The notes under the pieces are model-generated. The model was given only the letters and a program-made list of their open reading frames with translations, searched no databases and was not told the DNA's origin. A stretch of 64,000 nt of DNA, from positions 1 to 64,000 of the forward strand of contig NZ_BMMF01000015.1 of NCBI RefSeq assembly GCF_014645695.1. The letters are read 5' to 3'. Position numbers and translations under genes: made by a program. The stretch is from Salinarimonas ramus. GTDB lineage: Bacteria; Pseudomonadota; Alphaproteobacteria; Rhizobiales; Beijerinckiaceae. Positions 56,931-64,000 of the stretch are shown one piece after another. Each line of letters starts with the position of its first letter. Position 1 is the first letter of the stretch.

Positions 56931-56947
56931 TGTTCGCATATTGCTAC
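56931..56947. promoter_or_regulatory. Second, weaker operator copy in the IclR promoter
   Basis: TGTTCG-CATAT-TGCTAC: the left half is perfect and the right half imperfect. It follows the previous site after 2 bp, the same 19-bp tandem spacing as at 21284-21319 and 50080-50115. Confidence 0.5.
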
Positions 56948-57087
56948 AGAAAGCGTGGCGCTCCGTGTGCGGACGCCCGTCGGTCCTGGTCCTGCGCGCA
57001 CCCGCTGCGCCCTTGGCACCGGCCCTCGGGTCGGCGACGAAGGGACACGCCCCGCGCGTTGCCGCGCCTCGAGGAGGAGCCCCGACC

Positions 57088-58461
57088 ATGGCCATTGCGA
57101 GCACCGAGCCCCCGGCCGACGAAGCCGTCGACGTCGCCGTCGTCGGCGGCGGCATGGCGGGGCTCGTCGCCGCCTGGCACCTGCGCCATCGTCGCTGCGT
57201 CGTGCTGGAAGCGTCCGATCGTCCGGGCGGGCGGCTTCATGCGCCCTCGCACGACGGCGTGCCGATGAACCTCGGCGCCCACATGGTGCCCGGGCCGGGC
57301 ACCGCGATCGGCGACCTCGTCGCCGAACTCGGGCTCGAGGCCCGGCCGCTGCCGCCGCATCTGTTCGGGCTCGATTTCCGCGGGCGCCGGCACATGGAGA
57401 CGCCCGCGACGCTGCTGCCCTTCGTCATGCGGCTGGGGCTCGCCGAACGCATCGCCTTCATGCGCATGGGCGCGCATCTGCGGCTCGGCGCGCACCGCTC
57501 GACGCGCGCCGCGCGCCCGCGCGCCAGGGACACGGACGCTCTCGCACGGGTTCTCGCCTTCGAGGACGGACGCACCCTCGCCGAGCTCGTCGGCCCCCTG
57601 CCGGCGGGCGTCGATCTCCTCTTTCGCGGGCTGACCGAGCGTAACGGCGCCGATCCCTCCGAGATGTCGGCGGGCCACGGCCTGCGCTCCTTCGCCAACG
57701 TCTGGGCCAAGACCGCGCCCGGCACGAACCTCGTCGGCGGCACGGCGACGCTGCCGAAGGCGCTCGCGAGCCGGCTCGGGGAGGCGGTCTTTCGCCCGCG
57801 TCACGAGGTGATCCGCGCGCGCGCCATCGCAAATGCCGTCGAAGGCGCGGGCGGCGTCGCCATCGACGTGCGCACGCCGCAGGGCGAGCGACGCATCACG
57901 GCGCGCGCCTGCATCCTCGCGACGCCCGCCCCGATCACCCGCGCCATCGCCCGAGGCCTGCCCGACGAGACCGCCTCCGCCCTGGAGCGAATCCGCTACG
58001 GTGCCTTCCTCACGCTCGCGGTCTCGCTCGCGCCGCTGGAGCGCGTGCCCTGGCGCGGGACCTACGCGATCGCGACGCCCGAGCTCGGCTTCTCCGTGCT
58101 CTTCGACCACGACGCCATGCGCCCCGAGGCCGGCGGGCATTCGATCATGCTGTTTCGCGGCGCGCGCGGCGCGCTCCGGTGGATGGAGGAGGACGACGCG
58201 ACCATCGTCTCGCGCTGGCTCGAGGATCTCGAGACGCGCTTTCCCGAGACCCGAGAGCGGGTGCGCGAGACGGTCCTGCAGCGATGGCCCGCCGGCGCAC
58301 CCTTCGCGGCGCCCGGCCGCGCGAGTCTGCAGCCGCCACTGGAAGCGATCAGACCGCCCTTCCTCCTCGCGGGCGACTATCTCGAATTCCCCAACATGGA
58401 GGCCGCCGCCGCCTCGGGCGTGCGCGCCGCCGCGGCCGCGCAACGGCGTCTCGCGGCGTGA
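57088..58461 (+). CDS. FAD/NAD(P)-binding amine oxidase-like protein
   Basis: A 457-residue flavoprotein of the amine oxidase/protoporphyrinogen oxidase/phytoene desaturase superfamily. The dinucleotide motif is 'VAVVGGGMAGLVAAWHLRHRRCVVLEASDRPGGRL', and 'GLRSFANVWAKTAPGTNLVGGTATLPKALASRLGE' plus the C-terminal 'FLLAGDYLEFPNMEAAAASGVRAA' complete the FAD site. A GAGGAGGAG ribosome site fixes ATG 57088. Divergent from the IclR regulator across two putative operators, so probably under its control. Oxidation of a primary or secondary amine is likely; the substrate is unknown. Confidence 0.83.
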   Translation: MAIASTEPPADEAVDVAVVGGGMAGLVAAWHLRHRRCVVLEASDRPGGRLHAPSHDGVPMNLGAHMVPGPGTAIGDLVAELGLEARPLPPHLFGLDFRGRRHMETPATLLPFVMRLGLAERIAFMRMGAHLRLGAHRSTRAARPRARDTDALARVLAFEDGRTLAELVGPLPAGVDLLFRGLTERNGADPSEMSAGHGLRSFANVWAKTAPGTNLVGGTATLPKALASRLGEAVFRPRHEVIRARAIANAVEGAGGVAIDVRTPQGERRITARACILATPAPITRAIARGLPDETASALERIRYGAFLTLAVSLAPLERVPWRGTYAIATPELGFSVLFDHDAMRPEAGGHSIMLFRGARGALRWMEEDDATIVSRWLEDLETRFPETRERVRETVLQRWPAGAPFAAPGRASLQPPLEAIRPPFLLAGDYLEFPNMEAAAASGVRAAAAAQRRLAA

Positions 58462-58476
58462 GCGCGGGAGCGCGCC

Positions 58477-59430
58477 TCACCGCGCGCGGAGATCGCGCCG
58501 TTCGGCGCCCTCGCTCGCCGGGCTGGAATGGCTGCGCAGGAGGTCGAGACGAGCCTGCGCCTCCTTGCGCATGATCGCGATGAAGGAGGCCGTGAGCCGC
58601 GAGGGCATGCGCTTCCTCGGCAGGATCGCCGAGAGCATGAGGCGCACCGTCGGCTGGAAGGGGCGCACCTCGAGATCGGAATAGCGCCCGCTCGTGACCG
58701 AGAGCTCGTCGAGGAGCGCCGAGCCCCAGCCCTCCTGCACCAGCCGCGCGGCGACGTTGAGGAAGCGCACCTCCACCGTCGGCGAATAGGGCGTCGCCGC
58801 CTTGGCGAAGGCCTCCGCGATGAGGACGCCGATGCCGTTGCTCGTCTGGGGCGCGATCAGCTTCTGATCGCGCAGGTCGGAGGGCGTCACGAAGGGCAGC
58901 GCCGCGAGCGCGCTCCCGGCCTGGCAGACGCACACGGTCGTCATCGGCGCGATGGGCACGAGGTCGAGGGCGTGGCGATCGTGCGCCTCCATGCCGAAGC
59001 CGACATCGGCGAGCCCGGTCTCGGCGGCGTCGAGGACGCTGCTCAAGGGGCGGGTGTCGAGCGAGAGGTGGACCGACGGATGCGCCTCGAGAAAGCGCTT
59101 CATGGCCCCGGGCAGGATCGATTCCGACAGCTCGGAGGTCGCCGCGATGCGGATGCGCCCGATGCGCCCGGCCTTCAGGTCGTTGGCGCGTTGGTTGACC
59201 GCCTGCTGATGCATGAACAGAGGCTCGGCCTCCTCGAGCAGGATCTTCGCCTCCTCTGTGGGCACGAGCCTGTTGCTCACCCGCTCGAACAGGCGAAAGC
59301 CGAGCTGCGATTCGATGTGCTTGATGGCGTTGCTCACCGCCGGCTGCGACATCGAGAGCTCCTGCGCCGCCGCGACGGTCGTGCGGAAGCGCATCACCGC
59401 GCTGAAGATCTCGAGCTGCCGCAGGTTCAT
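58477..59430 (-). CDS. LysR-family transcriptional regulator
   Basis: A 317-residue LysR protein. The N-terminal winged helix has 'TTVAAAQELSMSQPAVSNAIKHIESQLGFRLFERV'; the periplasmic-binding-like effector domain follows ('GRIRIAATSELSESILPGAMKRFLEAHPSVHLSL'). It points toward the amine-oxidase-like gene convergently (16 bp between stops) and lies downstream of the minus-strand hydantoinase operon with 146 bp between, so it may be the operon's last gene or separately read. Confidence 0.9.
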   Translation of the reverse strand: MNLRQLEIFSAVMRFRTTVAAAQELSMSQPAVSNAIKHIESQLGFRLFERVSNRLVPTEEAKILLEEAEPLFMHQQAVNQRANDLKAGRIGRIRIAATSELSESILPGAMKRFLEAHPSVHLSLDTRPLSSVLDAAETGLADVGFGMEAHDRHALDLVPIAPMTTVCVCQAGSALAALPFVTPSDLRDQKLIAPQTSNGIGVLIAEAFAKAATPYSPTVEVRFLNVAARLVQEGWGSALLDELSVTSGRYSDLEVRPFQPTVRLMLSAILPRKRMPSRLTASFIAIMRKEAQARLDLLRSHSSPASEGAERRDLRAR

Positions 59431-59576
59431 CCGCGCATCCCTCGCACGCCGCGCCCGTCGCGGGCTCGAACGGGCCCTGCGGTCGCGTATAGTCTTGATC
59501 GCACGGAAAGGCGCGCCATCCTAGGCGCGCACGGCGGCACTCTCCCTGGGCAGGGCGCGCAGTGTCGCGCGTTTGC

Positions 59577-60509
59577 TCAGCCCATCACCTCGACGGCGAT
59601 CAGGGCGCGGCGCAGCTGCGCGACCTCGTCGTCGGAGAGCCGCGCGAGCGGGCTCCGCACGGCGGGCGTCGCGAGCCTCCCCATGAGCACGAGGCAGGTC
59701 TTGAGGCGCAGCGTCGCGAGATGCCCGGGCGCGCCGTAGACGAGGCGCGCGAGCTCGTAGAGGCGCTCGTGGATGCGCCGGCCGGTGGCGAGATCGCCCG
59801 CCAGCATGGCGCGGTCGAGGGCGACGATGGCGTCCGGCACCACCACCGCGAGGCTGACGAGGCTGCCGTCGCTGCCGATGGCGAAGCAGGCGAAGAGGTG
59901 CTCGTCCCCCGACGCCATCACGCCGACGTCCGGGCGCAGCCGCGCCACGAGCCGGCGGGTCGCGTCGTAGGCCGCCGTCTCCCAGCTGCCTTCCTTGATG
60001 CCGACGACGCTCTCGATCTCGAGGAGCCGCGCGAGCACGTCGGGGGTGAAGGCCGTGCGCCCCGCGTTCACCGAACCCTGGAAGAGGAAGAGCGGCAGCC
60101 CGGCCGCCTGGGCGATCGCGCGATGATGGGCGACGACGAGCCGCGGGTCGGCGCCGAGCGCCCACGAGAAGGGCGCGAACACCATCACCGCGTCCGCGCC
60201 CGCGCGCGCGGCACTTTCCGCCATCCGCGCCGCGACGTCCGTCCGCTCGGCGTTGATCCCGGCGACGACCCGCCGGCGCCCGCTCACGTCGCGCGCGATG
60301 CGGACCACGGCGAGGTGCTCGTCCTCGTCGAGGACCGCGTTCTCGCCGGCATGGCCGTTGACGAGGAGGCCCGCCATGCCGTCGGTTTCCACGACGCTCG
60401 CGAGATGGCGCGCGAGGCTCGTCTCGTCGATGCCGCCGTCGGCGATCATGGGGCAGATCGTCGATGCGTAGACCCCGCCGAAGGGGTGGCGCGCGTCTTG
60501 GTCGGTCAT
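59577..60509 (-). CDS. Dihydrodipicolinate synthase family protein, copy 3, with altered active site
   Basis: A 310-residue TIM barrel of the DapA/NanA family. The Schiff-base lysine is present ('SVVGIKEGSWETAAY'). The catalytic tyrosine position reads 'PLFLFQGSVN', with Phe instead of YN.P, and the Thr-Thr loop reads 'VNGHAGENAVL' instead of GTTGE. The usual proton relay is therefore missing, so any activity would differ from that of the other two copies. It lies 131 bp downstream of the hydantoinase gene on the same strand. Confidence 0.85.
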   Translation of the reverse strand: MTDQDARHPFGGVYASTICPMIADGGIDETSLARHLASVVETDGMAGLLVNGHAGENAVLDEDEHLAVVRIARDVSGRRRVVAGINAERTDVAARMAESAARAGADAVMVFAPFSWALGADPRLVVAHHRAIAQAAGLPLFLFQGSVNAGRTAFTPDVLARLLEIESVVGIKEGSWETAAYDATRRLVARLRPDVGVMASGDEHLFACFAIGSDGSLVSLAVVVPDAIVALDRAMLAGDLATGRRIHERLYELARLVYGAPGHLATLRLKTCLVLMGRLATPAVRSPLARLSDDEVAQLRRALIAVEVMG

Positions 60510-60640
60510 TGTCGTCTCGCTTCTTCTCGGCGGATGCTTCGGTCTTCATCGGCGCGGGGAGGTGCGCCTGCGCCGGTCGATCGCGGCGATCGGCGCTCGG
60601 CCACGATCCGTCGGCGCTCGGTCTTGCGCTGGCGGATGGA

Positions 60641-62065
60641 TCAAGCCGCCGCGGCCGGCGACGCGTAGGCGCTGTGATCCCTGCGCACGATCTCGCCGAA
60701 GCCCCTCTCGCCGACGATGGCGCCGTCGCGCATGACGATGCGCCCGCGCACGATCGTCATCACCGGCCAGCCGACGACGTCGAAGCCCTCCCAGGGCGTG
60801 TAGTCGGCGCCGTGATGGAGGATCTCCTGGCGGATCGTCTCGCGCCGGCTCGGGTCCCACAGCGCGATGTCGGCGTCGAAGCCCACCCCGATCGAGCCCT
60901 TGCGGGGATAGAGGCCGTACATCTTCGCGTGGTTCGTCGCCGAGAGCTCCACGAATTTCTGCGGCGTGATCCGCCCCTTGCTCACCCCTTCCGAGAACAG
61001 GATCGGCAGGCGCGTCTCGACGCCGGGAATGCCGTTGGGCACCCAGCGGAAGGAGGTGCGGGCCTTCGGGTTGAGCTTTCCCGCGGGCGAATCGTAGCGG
61101 AAGGGGCAGTGATCGGAGGAGAACACCTGGAACACGCCCTGCGTGATCCCCTCCCAGATCGCCGCCTGGCTTTCGGCGTCCCGCGGCGGCGGCGAGCAGA
61201 CGTATTTCGCCCCCTCCATGTTGAGCCCCTGCAGGTCGTCGGCGGTGAGCGTGACGTATTGCGGGCAGGTCTCGGCATAGACCTTGAGCCCACGCTGTTG
61301 CGCCCAGCGGATCTGCTCCATCGCCTCGCGCCCCGAGACGTGGACCACCATCATCGGTACGTCGACGAGCTCGGCATGGCTGATCGCGCGATGCGTCGCC
61401 TCGCGCTCGACGATCTCCGGCCGCGAGACCGCGTGATAGTAGGGCGCCACCTTGCCGGCGCGCTCCAGCCGCTCGGCCATGAACTTGATCGTGTCGTAGC
61501 CCTCGCAATGGACCATGACGAGGGCGCGCTCCTCGCGGGCGACGGCGAAGACGTCGAGGAGCTGGCGGTCGTTCAGGACGAGATCGTCGTAGGTCATGAA
61601 GACCTTGAAGGACGTGTATCCGTCCTTCACGAGCGCCGGCAGCTCCTGGCCCAGCACCGCCGGGCTCGGATCGGACACGATCAGGTGGAAGGCCGTGTCG
61701 ACGTGGCAGGCGCCCTCGGCGAGCGCCCGGTACCCCTCCACCGCCTCGCGCAGGGACGTGCCGCGCTCCTGGAGCGCGAAGGGCATCACGAACGTGTTGC
61801 CGCCCGCCGCCGCCGAGGCGGTCGCCGAGGTGAAGTCGTCGGCCATGACGATGTCGGGGCCGGACGGCTGGGCGATGTGGACGTGGCTGTCGATGCCGCC
61901 GGGCATCACCCACAACCCCGAGGCGTCGATCTCGTCCGCCGCGCCCTCCACCGCGTCCGCGACGACGACGATGCGTCCCTCGCTGATGCCCACGTCGGCG
62001 CGGACCATGTCGGCCGCCGTCACCACCGTCCCGCCCCGAATGGCGAGATCGAGCCGTTTCGTCAT
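60641..62065 (-). CDS. hydA: Dihydropyrimidinase / D-hydantoinase
   Basis: A 474-residue cyclic amidohydrolase that opens dihydropyrimidine or 5-substituted hydantoin rings. Metal ligands are His61 and His63 ('DSHVHIAQ'), the carboxylated Lys154 in 'SFKVFMTYDD', His186 ('VMVHCEG') and His242 ('MVVHVSG'), with a catalytic Asp in 'FSSDHCPF'. A GGGAGG site precedes the start. No N-carbamoyl-amino-acid hydrolase is in view. Neighbours upstream are DUF3830, an HpcH-type aldolase and an amidohydrolase. Confidence 0.93.
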   Translation of the reverse strand: MTKRLDLAIRGGTVVTAADMVRADVGISEGRIVVVADAVEGAADEIDASGLWVMPGGIDSHVHIAQPSGPDIVMADDFTSATASAAAGGNTFVMPFALQERGTSLREAVEGYRALAEGACHVDTAFHLIVSDPSPAVLGQELPALVKDGYTSFKVFMTYDDLVLNDRQLLDVFAVAREERALVMVHCEGYDTIKFMAERLERAGKVAPYYHAVSRPEIVEREATHRAISHAELVDVPMMVVHVSGREAMEQIRWAQQRGLKVYAETCPQYVTLTADDLQGLNMEGAKYVCSPPPRDAESQAAIWEGITQGVFQVFSSDHCPFRYDSPAGKLNPKARTSFRWVPNGIPGVETRLPILFSEGVSKGRITPQKFVELSATNHAKMYGLYPRKGSIGVGFDADIALWDPSRRETIRQEILHHGADYTPWEGFDVVGWPVMTIVRGRIVMRDGAIVGERGFGEIVRRDHSAYASPAAAA

Positions 62066-62078
62066 CGAAGCCTCCCGG

Positions 62079-62492
62079 TCAGGCGAGCTCGAAGGAGATG
62101 TCCTGGGCGCCTTCCCAGAGGGTGCGGTGCCCGAGCTCGGCGAGGCGGTCGAGGCCGCCGGTGATGGTGATGAAGTGATTGCCGGCGAGCTGCCCCGCCA
62201 TGGAGGCGAAGTTCACCCGCCCGTAGGCGATGAGGATCTCGGTCTCGCTCACGCCGCCCGGATAGAGGATGATCTCGCCGGGCGCCGGATAGCTCGTGGC
62301 GTTCTCGAAGCCGACGCCGAACTCGGCATCGCCCAGGGGCACCCACACGCCCTGCCCGCTCCAGCGCACGTGGATCGCCTTGTTGCGAAAGGGCAGGTGC
62401 GCGCGGAAGGCGGCGCAGGTGGCCGGGGCCTTCTGCGTCTCGAAGCGCGCCTCGAAGGGCACGCCGCCATAGATGATCTTGAGCTCGCTCAT
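62079..62492 (-). CDS. DUF3830-family protein (cyclophilin-like fold)
   Basis: A 137-residue protein matching the DUF3830 pattern: 'ATCAAFRAHLPFRNKAIHVRWSGQGVWVPLGD', 'PAPGEIILYPGG' and 'EILIAYGRVNFAS'. Members have a cyclophilin-like beta-barrel but no proven function, and often stand beside hydantoinase or amidohydrolase genes. It ends 14 bp before the hydantoinase start and overlaps the aldolase gene by 4 bp, so it is expressed with both. It might bind the ring-opened product. Confidence 0.78.
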   Translation of the reverse strand: MSELKIIYGGVPFEARFETQKAPATCAAFRAHLPFRNKAIHVRWSGQGVWVPLGDAEFGVGFENATSYPAPGEIILYPGGVSETEILIAYGRVNFASMAGQLAGNHFITITGGLDRLAELGHRTLWEGAQDISFELA

Positions 62493-63259
62493 CGGTCTCG
62501 TTCTCGCGTCTCGTGTGTCGTGGAGGCGCCGGGCGCGCGCAGCCGCGCGAGCAGCTCCCGCCCCGCCTCGAAGATGAGATTGACGTCGTTCGTCGCCACG
62601 AGCCAGCTCGTGCCGAGCGCGTCCGACCGCGTGCGGATCATGCTCTCCGGCATGCCCATGGCGCCGAAGACGAGGCCCCGGCGCGCAGCCGCGCCCGCGA
62701 TCGTCTCGATGGCGGCGGCGAGCTCCGGCGCATCCGGCCGCGTGTGGAGGTCGAGGGAGGAGGCGAGATCGTTCGTGCCGACGACGAGCCCGTCGATCCC
62801 CGCGACTGCGGCGATCTCGTCCACGGCAGACAGGCCGCGCGCGCTCTCGATCATCACGAGAAGCTCCGGCCCGCGCCCCACCGCCTCGCGCAGCGCCGCG
62901 GTCGGCATCGGCACGAAGCCCGTCGCGGCGACGGGCGGCGGCACCGAGCGCGCGCCGAGCGGCGCGAAGCGCACCTTCGCGACGAGGGCCCGCACCACCT
63001 CGGCGCTCTCCACGTGCGGCACGACGAGGCCGGCGGCGCCGCAATCGACGATCCGCGAGACGAGCGCGGAGGAAGGGCCCGGCGCGCGCACGTGGACGGG
63101 ATAGCCCGCCTCGCGCCCGGCGAGGCACAGGGCCGCCGTCTCGGCCATGGAGAACATGCCGTGCTCCATGTCCACCAGCAGGAAGTCGTAGCCCGCATGG
63201 CGCGCGATCGCGAGGATCTCGAGCGAGCGGACCGTGCAGGCGCAAAGCCCGATGCGCAT
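62489..63259 (-). CDS. HpcH/HpaI aldolase/citrate lyase family protein
   Basis: A 256-residue class II aldolase of the pyruvate-type family. 'YDFLLVDMEHGMFSMAE', 'CGAAGLVVPHVESAE', the metal glutamate in 'LLVMIESARGL' and 'GTNDLASSLDL' are conserved. It would cleave a 2-keto-4-hydroxy acid to pyruvate or glyoxylate and an aldehyde. Overlaps DUF3830 by 4 bp downstream and the amidohydrolase by one base upstream, so the three are translationally coupled. Confidence 0.9.
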   Translation of the reverse strand: MRIGLCACTVRSLEILAIARHAGYDFLLVDMEHGMFSMAETAALCLAGREAGYPVHVRAPGPSSALVSRIVDCGAAGLVVPHVESAEVVRALVAKVRFAPLGARSVPPPVAATGFVPMPTAALREAVGRGPELLVMIESARGLSAVDEIAAVAGIDGLVVGTNDLASSLDLHTRPDAPELAAAIETIAGAAARRGLVFGAMGMPESMIRTRSDALGTSWLVATNDVNLIFEAGRELLARLRAPGASTTHETRERDR

Positions 63260-64000
63260 CACGGGCCCTCCGCCGAGGGCGGCCGCGCGACCTTGAAGAG
63301 CCGGGCCGGATTGTCGACGATCATCCGCCGCAGATCGACGTCCGCGACGCCGCTGGCGCGAAACATCGTCACGAACTCCCGCAGCGCCTCCACCGGCGGC
63401 GGCAGCACGACGGCGCCGCTGTCGCTCGACAGCACCACGCGCTCGGATCCCACCTCCGCCACGATGGCCAGCGCCCGGGCGAAGTCCGCGCGAGCGAAGC
63501 GATGGCGCTCCGCGTCGATCATGGTCTGGGGGATGTCGGTCGCGTGGCTGAAGACGAAGAACGAGTATTCGAGAAGGCAGCCCGTCTCGACGACGGCACG
63601 GGCCTCCTCGGCCGTGAGATAGGCGGCGGGCGCGAGCATCCGCGTGCAGCCGCGCCGGGCGGCCTCGCGCGCGACGACGACCGCCTCGGGCCCCGACAGA
63701 TGGCCCAGGTTGAAGACGACGTCCGCCTCGATGCACAGATCGACGATCTCGGGGAGCGGATCGGGCAGCGGCCCGCTCTCGGGGACGCGCAGGGTCGTCT
63801 CGAGATAGGCGGGGCTGCGCCTCTCCGCCCGCGCCACGAAATCCGTGTGGTGGCAGGGCAGCGACACGAAGCGCGCGCCGCCCGCTCCATAGCCCATGCC
63901 GAGCGCCGTCGAGACGACGCGCGGCGAGAGCCCCCCGGCATAGGGCTCAAGGATGATGCCGCCGAACACGTCGACGCCGAGATGGCCGATCTCGCGCATG
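63259..64000 (-). CDS. DUF6282-like amidohydrolase, N-terminus cut by window edge
   Basis: At least 246 residues are visible. 'EVFGGI'-like 'DVFGGIILEPYAGGLSPRVVSTAL' near the visible start, 'VFNLGHLSGPEAVVVAREAARRG' and the closing 'VVLSSDSG' and 'MIVDNPARLF' fit amidohydrolase-fold proteins of the DUF6282 group. An N-terminal metal motif (HxH) should lie beyond the edge, because related proteins have about 60 more residues before this point; the Met at the edge is probably internal. First visible gene of the hydantoinase operon. Confidence 0.7.
   Translation of the reverse strand, partial: MREIGHLGVDVFGGIILEPYAGGLSPRVVSTALGMGYGAGGARFVSLPCHHTDFVARAERRSPAYLETTLRVPESGPLPDPLPEIVDLCIEADVVFNLGHLSGPEAVVVAREAARRGCTRMLAPAAYLTAEEARAVVETGCLLEYSFFVFSHATDIPQTMIDAERHRFARADFARALAIVAEVGSERVVLSSDSGAVVLPPPVEALREFVTMFRASGVADVDLRRMIVDNPARLFKVARPPSAEGP

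Larger units (their letters stand above)
56764..57087. other. Intergenic region with IclR divergent promoter
   Basis: No intact gene. On the minus strand a frame begins at 56887 with GGAG upstream ('MHLTAEILAGRADRSFALAPG') and runs out without family resemblance; it may be the leader of the deleted gene. The AT-richer part near 56905-56950 holds two palindromes and is the likely divergent promoter. The stretch 56950-57087 is the leader of the amine-oxidase-like gene and holds a GAGGAGGAG ribosome site at its end. Confidence 0.5.

Noticed and set aside
59431-59576. A GC palindrome (GGCGCGCC...GGCGCGC) between the LysR and DapA-like genes as an operator
   Set aside because: In DNA this GC-rich, short alternating GC symmetry arises easily by chance, and no LysR-type T-N11-A pattern stands out.

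Overview
The window is about 70% GC with dense, short-spaced, translationally coupled genes. The gene families point to an alphaproteobacterium of the order Hyphomicrobiales (Rhizobiales): GbcAB-type Rieske oxygenase, HcnA/HcnB-type FAD dehydrogenase, bacteriophytochrome with its own heme oxygenase, RpfC-like hybrid kinase and a PcaR-type IclR regulator. A Salinarimonas-like genome is a guess only. I see no rRNA, tRNA, CRISPR array, transposase or phage gene.

Layout. (1) 0.5-3.6 kb: a GbsR/MarR regulator with a strong palindromic operator upstream of a bd-type (CioAB-like) quinol oxidase. (2) 3.7-13.0 kb: a light and second-messenger signalling block: heme oxygenase coupled to a bacteriophytochrome whose GGDEF and EAL output domains look catalytically dead, a MarR regulator, an intact REC-PAS-GGDEF-EAL protein and an RpfC-like hybrid histidine kinase. 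(3) 13.1-21.1 kb: glutathione-dependent formaldehyde dehydrogenase (minus strand), a small MazE-tail-like gene, the glycine betaine demethylase pair gbcAB, then an iron-type cluster (imelysin, MauG/CCP-like di-heme protein, di-heme oxidoreductase).

(4) 21.3-64 kb: a large catabolic region with few housekeeping genes. It holds a peptide-type ABC importer with an M24 hydrolase; an operon with an AcoX-like kinase, a split glycine-decarboxylase-like pair, GST, deacetylase-fold protein, hydroxyacyl-CoA-dehydrogenase-like protein and FAD oxidase; a sugar-type ABC importer followed without a clear break by an aminotransferase, DapA-like lyase, two SDRs, an isomerase and a complete TRAP transporter; a divergent FAD oxidase / DapA-like / OYE block; SDRs divergent from an HcnA-HcnB fusion; a PcaR-type IclR regulator beside an aldehyde dehydrogenase remnant; and a minus-strand operon with hydantoinase, DUF3830, HpcH-type aldolase and a DUF6282-like amidohydrolase cut by the window edge.

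The most interesting signal is not a gene. A 17-bp palindrome, TGTtCG-N5-CGnACA, occurs at six promoter regions of the catabolic region (21.3, 28.7, 36.8, 50.1, 53.9 and 56.9 kb). One copy contains a core almost identical to the PcaR operator as I remember it, and it sits upstream of the window's only IclR gene. This suggests that some 30 genes with two ABC importers, one TRAP importer and several oxidoreductases form one undescribed regulon. Its substrate is unknown; the enzyme set suggests amino-acid-derived, cyclic or secondary amines.
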